Shown here: in pieces, positions 51,767 through 60,929 of the stretch | How the letters are laid out: the number at the start of each line of letters is the position of its first letter | How positions within the stretch are numbered: position 1 is the first letter of the stretch | Source: Diplonema papillatum | Lineage: Eukaryota > Euglenozoa > Diplonemea > Diplonemida > Diplonemidae | Direction: 5' to 3' | DNA: 64,000 nucleotides | NCBI GenBank assembly: GCA_030068145.1 | Contig: JAPJBO010000518.1 | Span: forward strand, 97,665 to 161,664 | Notes under the pieces: model-generated | What the model was told of the DNA's origin: nothing | The model's database searches: none | The model's input: only the letters and a program-made list of their open reading frames with translations | Program-made: the position numbers and the translations under genes

Positions 51767-54700
51767 CTACGTGACTCCAGAAGGGTCACTTTTTCCGCGC
51801 TTTCGGCGCGGCGCAACTCTAGTCGGCTGCAACTGTTGTTGGCAGTTGCTCACGATCCCATAATCCGAAAAGGAATCGGAGTCTTCGCTTTCTCGCTTGC
51901 GCCGATAGGCACGCCGCGATGCGGAGGACGCGAGTAGCCGGGAAGAGCCGGCGGGAGGGCGCGATCGTTGTGTGACCCGTGGAGGGTCGGAACCAGAATC
52001 AGTAAAAGGGCCCGAGTCAGGGCCTGCCATCGAAGAGGGCCGGGCGGGGCCGGGTGGGCGCGGTGTGTTCGGGCCGGCGAGGCCAGTGCCGTCGTCGCCG
52101 AGATCGGCGCGTCGTCGTCGTCGTGCGCGCAGCGCGGCTGCGGGAGAGGCCGTGGGGGTGCATGGCGCGGGTCGCTTCCTGCCTGCTGGCGGGGGGGCGC
52201 GCTTCGGGGGCGACTTCGTCGTCCGCCTCCTCCGGCCACGGCTGGTAGGTGTTCCAGGTGGGGACGGCGCGCGCCGCTTCCGGCCTGTGAGGCCGTCGCT
52301 CTCGCCTAGGCTGCGACCGCCACCGCCGCCGCCGCCGCGATCCCCGCCGCGTCCGCTGCCGCGACCGCCGCCGCGTGCGCGGCCGCGACCAGTGCCGCGG
52401 CCGCCGCCACCGTCTCCGTCACTGTCGTCTCCGCCGCCTCGGCCGCCGCGGCCGCGGCCACGGCCGCGGCAGCGGCCGCCACGACCACCGCCACCCCCGT
52501 CGCCACTGCTGCTGTCGCGGCCAGCACCACCCCTGTGATGCCCCCGTCCGCAGCACGCGTCAGCGTTCGGGCAGGTCCCGCATCGCGTCAGCCGATGCGC
52601 CCGGCAGCACTGAATGCGCAGGCCGTCGTCCGGTTGGTGGTGCACCTGGCAGCACTGGTCCACTACAAGGCTGTAGTTTCTCCGCATGCCCGAGCACATT
52701 GCGCACTTCTGCTTCGCGCACGCGTGACAGACGGACTGTGAGCGGAGCAGGGGGTCTGCCTGCGACTCCGGGACGAGCACCGGGAGGCGTGGTCGTTGCG
52801 GCATTGGTGTGGGCTCGGCCCAGCGCGCCGAACGCTGCGCTCGCCTCGTCGCGTCATAGAGCGGGAACACGTCCCCGCCCCAGTTCTTCCCGTCCCCGAG
52901 CGCCGCACGCGGGAAGTTCATCTCCAAGACTTCGAACGTCTCCTCCCCCCCAGCGAAATGTGGCCGCGGTGTCAGACCACCCCACAGCATCGGCGCCCCC
53001 AGCGTCCTCATCGAGCCCACCCGGTCCTTCCGCTCGGCCGGAAGCGGCGACGGCAGCTGCAGTTCCCGACACAGGCGGCACAGCGTCGCTAGCATCGTCC
53101 AAAGGGTTTTTCCCCTTCGGTTGGCGGCGAGGTTCGGGGGGCCCAGGATGTCGTGCCCGGTGAAGACCTCGAAGTCGACGGCCAACTCGATGTTCGACAC
53201 TTCGCCAGTGTCCGTCCACTGCAATGCCGACAGCCAGCCCTTCATCGCCCGCATCGTCCGTCCCCCATACGGCCACTTCGGCGGCTCATCCGGTAGGCGC
53301 CCGAAGTCAAACAGGTGTCGGACCGCCGGCCGCGACGTTGCCGCCCTCCAGGGGTGGATCGGCTGTACCGCTGCCAGACGGCCACGCTCTGACTCTTCGC
53401 GCGCCACGTACACCGACGCCATGAAATGGTGCAAGGCCGCCGCGTCGACCGGCGCGCCTTCCACGATTACCCCGTGCACGCGCGTACAAGACGGCCACCG
53501 CGCACGGTCCGCCCGCATGAGCTCAGCAAAGCAGGGGCGGCGGCGAATCTCGTCGTACGCAGGGCACTCCCACCACAAGTGATCCGCCGTGTCGTGGGCG
53601 TGGCGGTCACAGTCCCTGCAACACCGGTCCGGCGGCGGGCGCCGCTCACCCGTGGAGGAGCCTCCGTCTTCGCCAGCCTGCTCGTCGAAGCTACCGGACG
53701 CATCTGATGCGGTCGACGTCGTCGACGACGCCGTCGTTGACGCGGGAGAGCTCGCCGAACCTTCCGATCCCGCCGCCTCTTCCCCCGCACGCGCATTCCG
53801 CCCCCACCGAGCCGCAAGGAAAACACCCCCGGACAGGATGACGGTCAGCGCGCGCCTCACACTGCCGTCGGCCGCCGTCAGACGCAGCCCGTTCGTGCGC
53901 CCGCAGTCTACCCCGGCCTGCACTCCGTCGTACGAAGGCCGCTGTCGCGCAAGCTGCATCCACACCTTCCGCCGCAGCTGCGCTCGGACGACGTGGTGCC
54001 TCTCGCCTCGCTGCATGCCGAGAAGCCGACGACCCCCCAGCGCCGCAGAACAGAGATCCCCGCCCTCGAAGCCAATGCCCGCGACCGACAGCCCATCCGC
54101 AATGGCGATCCCTACCGGCCCCAGGCGCGCCCTCGGCAAAAACGTTTCGTGCCGCTCGTACAACCTCACGATGTTCCGCATGCGCGCACACACGCGTGGC
54201 AGCCGCTCGCAGGTGTCGAATAACGCGCACAGAATCCTGTACGGCCGAGCGATCATCGGATCCAGACGGTGACCCTTCGCCAAGATCGATAGCACCGCCG
54301 TCACGTTCCTCGACGGGTGCTTGCTCCCAAAAGCGCCCCTCACGATCCGCGTCCGGAGTCCCTTCAGGCGCGTCTGCGTGTACGTCTCGTAGGAGCACCC
54401 GGTAAGGACACTGCTGAGCACGTTCGAACTCGCCACCTCGCAGCGGACATCGAACGGAAGCTTCGAGGTGCCCAGCCTGTCTATCAGACCGTCATGTGCG
54501 CTCAGACGCGCATCGTTGGCCCGACCCGTTTGGACGCTCTCCACACTCGTTCGCACCCCGAGGATCTTCGCAGCCGTCGCCGTCGCTATGGCCTCGCCGT
54601 CCACCTTCACCGCGCTGGCGTACGGACGCCGCCTGCGCTGTTGCGTCGAGCCCGCATGGATGCCCATCGTCAAGGTTTTCGCCATGTTCAGGCGCATCCC

Positions 54701-54961
54701 GGTCAGGGCACAGAACCGCGCGACGATGTCGACCGCCTGCTGCAGCTCGGCTTCCGCCGCCGCGAAGAGCGTGGCATCATCCGCCAGCGACTCCGACGAA
54801 ACCTCCGGTACGCGCGCCGACACCGCTCGGAGCACAACTGACAGCAAGGCGTTGATGAGGATCACCGAAAGTGGGCACCCCTGCAAGATACCGTTGGTGA
54901 CCTCAAACTCGGAGCCCACACCGAGCGGCAGCTTGAACCGTCGCTTCATGCCGCGGTACAT
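51767..54961 (-). CDS. LINE ORF: RT palm C-half, zinc knuckle, RGG-like tail
   Basis: A 1,064-residue frame begins inside RT (MYRGMKRRFKLPLGVGSEF). Motif B reads NGILQGCPLSVILINALL. The catalytic box is SLADDATLF, LADD instead of the usual Y/FADD. The segment MRLNMAKT fits motif D. A C-terminal zinc knuckle CCRDCDRHAHDTADHLWWEC is typical of LINEs. Further on is a second Cys/His cluster (VCHACAKQKCAMCSG to CCGRGHH) and a Gly/Arg-rich nucleic-acid-binding tail. The 5' half of RT is separated by an interruption, so the protein is incomplete as read. The tail cluster also identifies the relic at 30100-31140 as the same family. Confidence 0.8.
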   Translation of the reverse strand: MYRGMKRRFKLPLGVGSEFEVTNGILQGCPLSVILINALLSVVLRAVSARVPEVSSESLADDATLFAAAEAELQQAVDIVARFCALTGMRLNMAKTLTMGIHAGSTQQRRRRPYASAVKVDGEAIATATAAKILGVRTSVESVQTGRANDARLSAHDGLIDRLGTSKLPFDVRCEVASSNVLSSVLTGCSYETYTQTRLKGLRTRIVRGAFGSKHPSRNVTAVLSILAKGHRLDPMIARPYRILCALFDTCERLPRVCARMRNIVRLYERHETFLPRARLGPVGIAIADGLSVAGIGFEGGDLCSAALGGRRLLGMQRGERHHVVRAQLRRKVWMQLARQRPSYDGVQAGVDCGRTNGLRLTAADGSVRRALTVILSGGVFLAARWGRNARAGEEAAGSEGSASSPASTTASSTTSTASDASGSFDEQAGEDGGSSTGERRPPPDRCCRDCDRHAHDTADHLWWECPAYDEIRRRPCFAELMRADRARWPSCTRVHGVIVEGAPVDAAALHHFMASVYVAREESERGRLAAVQPIHPWRAATSRPAVRHLFDFGRLPDEPPKWPYGGRTMRAMKGWLSALQWTDTGEVSNIELAVDFEVFTGHDILGPPNLAANRRGKTLWTMLATLCRLCRELQLPSPLPAERKDRVGSMRTLGAPMLWGGLTPRPHFAGGEETFEVLEMNFPRAALGDGKNWGGDVFPLYDATRRAQRSARWAEPTPMPQRPRLPVLVPESQADPLLRSQSVCHACAKQKCAMCSGMRRNYSLVVDQCCQVHHQPDDGLRIQCCRAHRLTRCGTCPNADACCGRGHHRGGAGRDSSSGDGGGGGRGGRCRGRGRGRGGRGGGDDSDGDGGGGRGTGRGRARGGGRGSGRGGDRGGGGGGGRSLGESDGLTGRKRRAPSPPGTPTSRGRRRRTTKSPPKRAPPPAGRKRPAPCTPTASPAAALRARRRRRADLGDDGTGLAGPNTPRPPGPARPSSMAGPDSGPFTDSGSDPPRVTQRSRPPAGSSRLLASSASRRAYRRKRESEDSDSFSDYGIVSNCQQQLQPTRVAPRRKRGKSDPSGVT

Positions 54962-54999
54962 GGCGCGCAGGGGTCGTTGGGTGGTATCTTGTATTGCAG

Positions 55000-55365
55000 G
55001 TGGGTGAGTACCAGTAGGTGGTGAAAAAGATCTGGGTGCACTAGCTGGTGCAGCCTACCTCCTCCAGATGCAATAGTAAAGCCGAATCTGACAGGTACCA
55101 CGAGTCAAAAGGAAAAGAAGCATTGAACCACCGTCCACGATGCTATGATTGCTGCAGGCGCGGGAATAGTCAGGAAGTGTCTCACACATACTTCGACTCC
55201 CTGTTCGCAACTCACGCTGCCGACACAGAGCCTCGTCAACGGCGACTGGAAGCGTGTTCTGGCGCTTGGGATATTTCGTCTCTACCATTTTCGCTTGCGA
55301 AATAACATATATTGTTGGAAGCTGGAACCTCTGGGGTAATTCTGCGTACCTCAGTTTTCCAGTGG
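55000..55365. other. Interruption in LINE RT
   Basis: About 365-400 bp separates RT motif A (after LRLILMLAETTGKL) from MYRGMKRRF. Minus-strand ends look like GTACGC...ACAAG, and plus-strand ends like GTGGGTGAGT...CTCAG, but removing either stretch does not restore frame. An insertion with small deletions is likelier than a true intron. No ORF inside was recognised. Confidence 0.5.
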
Positions 55366-55369
55366 TTTC

Positions 55370-56254
55370 AGCCAACATCAAAATAAGCCGGAGAACGACC
55401 CCCTGCGGTACCCGGTCGAAGCACTTCGCGAAATCGAGTGCGACCATGTACAGCGACTTCGACTCGTCGAGCAGCGTCTCCTCGATCAGCGTCGTCAGCT
55501 CCATGAGGACGTCGTCCGTCCGATGCCCTCTGCGGAAGCCGTGCTGCGACGGAAGAATCCAGCCGTCCTGCCACTCCATGACGACTTGCAAACGCCTGCA
55601 GGCCCACAACCGATAGACGCAGCTCGTCACGGTGATTGGCCGCAAGTTCGTTGGCGAGGTGTCGTCGGTCTTTGGTATGAGCGACACCAACGACGTCAGC
55701 ATAGCCTTCGGCCACTCCCCTCGCTCCTCCACCAGATTGAAAAGCGTCGCGAACCCGTCCAGCAGCTCGTCGGGCAGGGCCTTCAGCTCGTCCAAACGCC
55801 AGCCGTCCACCCCACACGCCGTAGTCTTCTTCTTCCGCTTGTTGAGCACATCCCGTAGCTCGCTCCCGGTCACATCCCGCAGGTCCATCTGGCGGCGGGG
55901 AATAAAACCCTCGAAGGCCCTGCGGAACGCCTCGTACTCGGGCTCTGGGCGTCCTTCCCCGTACATGCGCAGGATCGGGTCCCACGCCTCCTGCAGCACC
56001 TCGTCCATCTCCTCGACGTTGGCGGTGAGCCGCCCACCCGCCGTCCGCACCGCATCGGCCGCCTGCCCCGGACCCCCCCGCAGCATCGACACAAGAGCCC
56101 GGCGATCCGTCCCAAACATCGTCAGCTGCCTCTCTTGTTGCTGCCTCTTCCGCACCCTCGCCGCAGCCGCGTTGAATCTCGCACTGCGCAGTCGTACGTC
56201 GTGCAAGTAAACGCGGGACAAAAATCGTCGTCTTGTTGCGTGCACAAAAATCAC
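55370..56254 (-). pseudogene. LINE RT N-terminal half
   Basis: Reads KKTTACGVDGWRLDELKALP (motif 1 region), LVSLIPKTDDTSPTNLRPIT (motif 2), SQHGFRRGHRTDDVLMELTT and MVALDFAKCFDRVPQGVV (motif A with the first catalytic Asp). This is the fingers and first palm part of a LINE RT. It then runs into the interruption. The upstream 100 residues are helical and basic without endonuclease motifs. Confidence 0.8.
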
Positions 56255-56566
56255 ACGGAATCACAACAGATCACATGACAGCCCATGATAATTTGTGATC
56301 CTCCCCGTCGACCCGATGACCATGGCCACCCCAGCAAAGAACATTTCTTCGTGTTTTTGTTGCGTTAGTGGTATGGTCCTTTTACAGAGTGAGCCGATAC
56401 CTCTCATCTCACCTTTAAAACACGACTGAGTCACGCATGCTCTTGACAGACGCTAGCGTCCGACTTTCGCACGCGCGTCACAGTCGTTGGGTGGTATTGA
56501 CAAGGGGTTTCATCACTCGGATGAGCTTCGCTACTTCACTGCCGCAGGTTCCCCCTGCCCTGGGAG
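56242..56566. other. LINE 5' flank
   Basis: AAATCACAA-like units, then at about 56281-56332 a segment matching, in inverted orientation, the 5' part of the hAT remnant at 48390-48437 (GTCGACCCGATGACCATG). No gene. Confidence 0.55.
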
Positions 56567-56880
56567 GTCCGCTTGGCTGCCTTCTTGTTGCGTTAGTGGG
56601 AAGTCATTTGCATGCCAATGAGTACCACGCTATGCCAGCTTTTCGCTACGTGACTCCAGAAGGGTCACTTGCCGCGCTTTCGTCGTGGTGCAACCTTTGT
56701 CGGTTGCAACTGTTGTTGGAAGTTCCTGACTAGTTCATAATCCGAAAAGGAATCGGAATATTCGCTTTCCCGTTTGCGCCGACAGGCACGCCGAGATGCG
56801 GAGGACGCGAGTAGCCGGGAAGAGCCGGCGGGAGGGCGCGATCGTTGTTCGACCCGTGGAGGGCGCAGTGGCCGTATGCC
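56567..56880 (-). pseudogene. Second LINE 3'-end copy
   Basis: Matches 51700-51985 closely: CTTGTTGCGTTAGTGGGAAG, GCTACGTGACTCCAGAAGGG, CATAATCCGAAAAGGAATCG and GAGTAGCCGGGAAGAGCCGG. It holds the last ORF codons and 3' untranslated region only. It lies directly 5' of the longer copy, in the same orientation. Confidence 0.85.
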
Positions 56881-57196
56881 AAGTCCGTGTTCACCAGAAC
56901 TACAGTCAGAATCAGAATCATGGCCCGAGTCATTTCTTCTGTTTCAGCAGCAATATCTCTGGTTTCTCGGATAAGCTCTTTTGTCCGGAAGCGCTGCATG
57001 GCAAGGCCAGTCGGGTTCAGTATCGAGCGGAACAGGGGGGTACCCATGATCGAGTTCGGCAGGCCATATTCGGAGACGAGAAGTGCAAGTCGACGACGTG
57101 AATGACATTTCGTTCCAACGAGCCACAGCAGCGGAAGAGACTGCACCGGACGCGCTCTTCGAGGAAACTTAGGGTCCCCCTGAAACAATCAACTAC
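56881..57196. other. No gene recognised
   Basis: Short ORFs only. Confidence 0.4.
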
Positions 57197-57330
57197 AATA
57201 CTCGAGGGGCTGCCTTGTGCTTCCTTCGACAGAAGTTGAGGGGGAGAAATAATCATATTTTCGAAGTGTGCCTTTTGTTTTGCTCCTTCTTTTAAGAGTT
57301 CACAACTGCTGGCAGCCTCCTCAAGTATTG
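57197..57330 (+). repeat. Family-1 repeat, internally deleted
   Basis: Only the two ends are left: AATACTCGAGGGGCTGCCTT with GTTGAGGGGGAGAAATAATC at the left, and GGCAGCCTCCTCAAGTATT at the right. It shows that the inverted ends define the element. Confidence 0.75.
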
Positions 57331-57593
57331 CACTTGATTTGCACGGATGGGGGAAATCTTGCGAGCCTGGTTGATGCTGACATCACGTCGTCTTTGAAGA
57401 AGGTTTTGCTGTGGAAATAAGAGCTCGTCACTTGCACAACCGCGGCTGATACAAAACGAATGATGATGATGATGGGAAGAGAGAGTTGTTTTCGTTGAAC
57501 GCAGTGCCTGATCGTTTTAGCTGATACGTTCGGTTACGTAAAGCTGGATTCAGGACGCAAGTAAAAACGCCACGGTTTGCGGCGACGAGCTTC

Positions 57594-58241
57594 TCATTTC
57601 CTCCAACATTTCATGTTCGGTAAAAATGAAAAGGGAGGGAAGAGGGGGTACCTGGTTTTCGTCGAGGTCGGCTTGTCGGTTGCGGTAAGTTCACGGAGCT
57701 TTCCCTCGTGGAGGCGGTGGTACAGGTGTGCGGTCTTGTCGTGGCCGGACGAGCGAAGGTGCGGTTGCTGCAGCAGGTTGATGGCCTGCAGCCGCGACAC
57801 GGTCAGCTTCGCGTGGACGATTTCGCGCAAGGTTGCATCCGGCGGCTTGTGCGGATGCCAGTGGATGCCCCTCCGCCTGAGCACCGCCTGGCAGCGCGGG
57901 ATGCCGACGACGGAATCCAGCTCGCGCGCGAAAGCAGTCGCCAGCTCTTCGCCGGTGATCTCGCCGTATATCTCGTGCGCCACGGACCACATGCCCGGGG
58001 AGACCACTTCCTTCAGCACCGGCGCGATTTTATCCACTGAAGAAGCGGGCCCTCGGAGCAGCTCGACCAACGCCTCGGCCACCTGCCGCGCATCCATGAC
58101 CAGGGTCGGGTGAGCCTTCCGCATCGCCTCTCCATCGATCGGAACCGGTTCGGGAGCCGCGGCGGCGGCCGCCTTCCCCGCGGGCGCGGCCGCGTCCGTC
58201 GGGCCATGCCGCAGCAGGCTGCCTCCGAACAACTTGTACAT
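57594..58241 (-). CDS. Hypothetical protein, probable 5' exon
   Basis: The ATG at 58241 lies in a strong context (GCCGCCATG) and starts MYKLFGGSLLRHGPTDAAAP. An Ala-rich linker follows, then a helical GC-rich domain (LVMDARQVAEALVELLRGPA, EIYGEITGEELATAFARELD, LREIVHAKLTVSRLQAINLL). A good donor CCAG/GTACCC lies at 57651/57650 in phase 0. The true exon may therefore end at 57651 with later exons not found. No known family was recognised. Coding composition matches the other minus-strand genes. Confidence 0.5.
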   Translation of the reverse strand: MYKLFGGSLLRHGPTDAAAPAGKAAAAAAPEPVPIDGEAMRKAHPTLVMDARQVAEALVELLRGPASSVDKIAPVLKEVVSPGMWSVAHEIYGEITGEELATAFARELDSVVGIPRCQAVLRRRGIHWHPHKPPDATLREIVHAKLTVSRLQAINLLQQPHLRSSGHDKTAHLYHRLHEGKLRELTATDKPTSTKTRYPLFPPFSFLPNMKCWRK

Positions 58242-58299
58242 GGCGGCCCTCCCCACGCGTTCCGCTCGTGCTTACTCACCCCATCAGCGGGGCTCTGAC

Positions 58300-59369
58300 T
58301 GGGTTGGTCGGTTACGGAGAGTTTCTAGGGACGACGCAGATACCAACCCTTAACGGAATGGAATCGCCACGCAATCGAGTGGAATCGCGTAATATTCGTA
58401 AAGTTTGAATGCAAAGAATCTGTGGCGATACCCTGCACCTGCTCTGCGGAATCGAGCTCGGGTAGCTGGGGGGTAGGTGAATTGGCTCACAACCCCGCAC
58501 AAGCTCAAGCATTCTGACATGTGCGTTGTTGACTGAGCCTATGTAGTGCATCTCTCCCGCAGTTTCTCCCACGAGTCGAACTCCCAGAGGTCGTTCGGTT
58601 CAGTCAGGGTGACTTGTAACCCCCCGGCCACGTGCCGGCCGTGGATATGAACACTCCTCGATCGGTCGGCCCTTCGAGTGCTGCATTTACGAGTACGCTA
58701 CTCCCAAAACGCTCTGGCAGCCTTCGGGTGAGATCCTCGCTCCTTTGCTGCTTTAGTATACGGTAGGAACTGGAGCAAAGCGCATGGCAGGATGAGCACA
58801 CCACCCGAGCCTACAACAGGAGAATTCGGGTGGGTTGAGGTGGGTCTACTGAGACTGAATTTTTCTAAAGCCTTTCCTTGACACCGCTTATGTGGTGTGT
58901 CCTTCCACCCCTGGCCATTTGGTGCCGAAGCAAAATTCCCTGAGCGCTGTGTAGGGCTGGCATCCATTTCCGACTTCGGACAACGTGTGCGTGACACTCG
59001 GCATTCACATCGGAAAGGAAAGGTCGGTGAATGTCTCCTTGACCAGATAGAAAGGACAAAACATTCGCTGACAGGCCCTGCGCTTCAAAGGAAGCAAAAA
59101 GCGAGAGAGAGAAGCGGGAGAGAGGGACGTAGGGTGGCAGTCAGTCGAGGGGGTCGCTCGCCCCCTTACGAGATTTTGCGCGTCTGATGCTTCTTGGTTC
59201 AAGAACCCACGCCGAACACTTGGTCGCTGTTGGAGATTCGACTTCAGGTCTCTTCTCTAGATCCGGCCGTGTCGATGGAAGTCTACCTGGGTGTACGGCA
59301 CTACCCCGCACGCCCGCTCGCCTAAGAGCATCTGCTGAAAGTGTCAATGAGGACGTACCCCTCCCCCGG
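58300..59369. other. Intergenic, no gene recognised
   Basis: An inverted family-4 end motif lies at 58403-58433. A segment near 58795-58835 resembles one at 61165-61215 (GAGAATTCGGG with GGGT nearby), a further minor repeat. No protein family was seen in the short ORFs. Confidence 0.45.
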
Positions 59370-59850
59370 AGGACCTCGAAGAGATCAGACAGGGGAAACG
59401 TCCGCGGTTGAGCAGAGCCGAAGCGGCGCAGGCAGAGCAACGTTGGCCAGCCCCCAACCACTGACCCTGGCTCCATCCGCACGTAATACGCTTTCCCGGT
59501 CTGGCTCCATCTCATAGGGCGAGGACCTCGAAGAGATCAGACGCCGGGGAAACGTTCGCGGTTGAGCAGAGCCGAAGCGGCGCAGGCAGAGCAACGTTGG
59601 CCAGCCCCCAACCACTGACCCTGGCTCCATCCGCACGTAATACGCTTTCCCGGTCTGGCTCCATCTCATAGGGCGAGGACCTCGAAGAGATCAGACGCCG
59701 GGGAAACGTTCGCGGTTGAGCAGAGCCGAAGCGGCGCAGGCAGAGCAACGTTGGCCAGCCCCCAACCACTGACCCTGGCTCCATCCGCACGTAATACGCT
59801 TTCCCGGTCTGGCTCCATCCCATAGGGCGAGGACCTCGAAGAGCTCTAAC
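59370..59850. repeat. 154-bp tandem repeat, three units
   Basis: The block starting AGGACCTCGAAGAG recurs at 59370, 59522, 59676 and 59830 (spacings 152, 154 and 154). Each unit contains GGTTGAGCAGAGCCGAAGCG and CATCCGCACGTAATACGCTT. Units are nearly identical, so the array is young. Minus-strand reading is open (EPGSVVGGWPTLLCLRRFGS repeated), but frame shifts between units. Confidence 0.9.
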
Positions 59851-60246
59851 ATCGGGCGTCCTCCCCCCTCCTCTCATTGCTGATCTCCCCAGCCTGCGGG
59901 GAGAGGAAAGGGCGAGGCTGAGGACTCAGGAGGGGGAATTGCAAGAAAGGGCTTTGAATCGAGCACCAAACCTGGTCCCAGTCGGTCTTTTAAGCCACGG
60001 ACACATAAGGCTGATCGTCATCATCGCGGATCTATGGAGTGCCTGCAGCCAGAGCAACGGTGTCTGGGTCGATGCTGCAGCAGGGCAGGAGGAGGAGGGG
60101 GGTAGAGAGAAATCCTCGGCCCACAGACGGCCAGAGACAGATGGTAACCGCGCGAACAGCCCACCTAAGGTAGCAAACCAAGACCAAAAAACGTATCTAG
60201 GACAGCCGCAAGCGGGGATTGGGAAAGGGGGATTCCCTCGAAAGGA

Positions 60247-60465
60247 AAATACTCGAGGGACTGCCTTGTGCTCATTTCGAAGGAGGCTAGAGGGGGAGAA
60301 AACAAAACAACTACAAAGTGGTTCTTTTTTGTTGAACGCTTACGCCCGCCACTAAACCCAGATTTACCTGTGTTTCGTGTGGGCTACAGCACATTTACCT
60401 CCTTTGACCTATCGCAACTGGCAGTCTCCTCAAGCATTTCCTACAAAGCAGGTGCTTATACAAAA
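60247..60465 (+). repeat. Family-1 interspersed repeat, full copy
   Basis: AAATACTCGAGGGACTGCCT, GGAGGCTAGAGGGGGAGAAA, TTTTTTGTTGAACGCTTACG, GTGTTTCGTGTGGGCTACAG, GGCAGTCTCCTCAAGCATTT and the tail GCAGGTGCTTATACAAAA. The best-preserved copy together with 21356-21583. Confidence 0.85.
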
Positions 60466-60529
60466 AGAGGCGAGGGAGAAACAGTGGCGATGGCCCACTT
60501 CCCCTTTCCCCCCCCCGCTTCGTCGTCAA

Positions 60530-60665
60530 CACGGTGAGGTCCAGCCTCAGAGAGTTGGAGTTAAAGAGGGTATGTCCGAGTCACACCCGAAAAGCGGGTG
60601 TGCTGTGACACCCGCTTTTTTTAACTCCAGCTTTCACTCCAGCTTCTGAAGCTGGACTTCACCGT
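60530..60665. mobile_element. Foldback MITE, second copy (136 bp)
   Basis: CACGGTGAGGTCCAGCCTCA to GAAGCTGGACTTCACCGT, with the inner CCCGAAAAGCGGG hairpin. The right arm carries a partial duplication (CTCCAGCTTTCACTCCAGCT). Flanks are not TA/TA as at 38977. Confidence 0.8.
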
Positions 60666-60797
60666 AAAGGTTTGCACGCCGGGTGCCCCGCCGCCGTTCT
60701 CCCACGCGCGTGGAGCGAAAGAGACGCGTGTTCATAACACACCGAGCCTTCGCGTTTTTTGCGCAACACTGACAAGAACGTTGAAGTATGGCTAAAG

Positions 60798-60929
60798 ATA
60801 AAGTGGTGTCACCTGAGGGGGTAATCTCAGGGCCGCCCACGTGATAAGCCGTTAAGCATTGAGTTCTTTTAAGTACACGAACCACGCCGTTAAGCAGCGG
60901 CTGCCGGCTTATCCCGTGACACCTTTTAT
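60798..60929. mobile_element. Small MITE-like element
   Basis: The ends ATAAAGTGGTGTCAC and GTGACACCTTTTAT are inverted repeats. An inner pair ATAAGCCG/CGGCTTAT and a direct repeat GCCGTTAAGCA lie between. A related segment AGTGGTGTCGCCCGAGGGGA is at 3641-3660. Confidence 0.55.

Larger units (their letters stand above)
51692..56241 (-). mobile_element. LINE-type non-LTR retrotransposon
   Basis: The element (about 51715-56218) is flanked by an exact 23-bp direct repeat at 51692-51714 and 56219-56241 (starts CAAAAATCGTCGTC), a likely target-site duplication. On the minus strand it contains the RT N-terminal half, a 365-bp interruption, and then a long ORF with the rest of RT, a zinc knuckle and a Cys/Gly-Arg-rich tail. 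The 3' side is followed by (AAATCACAA)-like repeats. No endonuclease domain was found upstream, so it is probably 5'-truncated. Part of its 3' end is duplicated at 56567-56880. Confidence 0.75.

Noticed and set aside
51972-52538. Arg/Pro-rich plus-strand ORFs opposite the LINE tail
   Set aside because: Antisense shadows of the Gly/Arg-rich coding tail.
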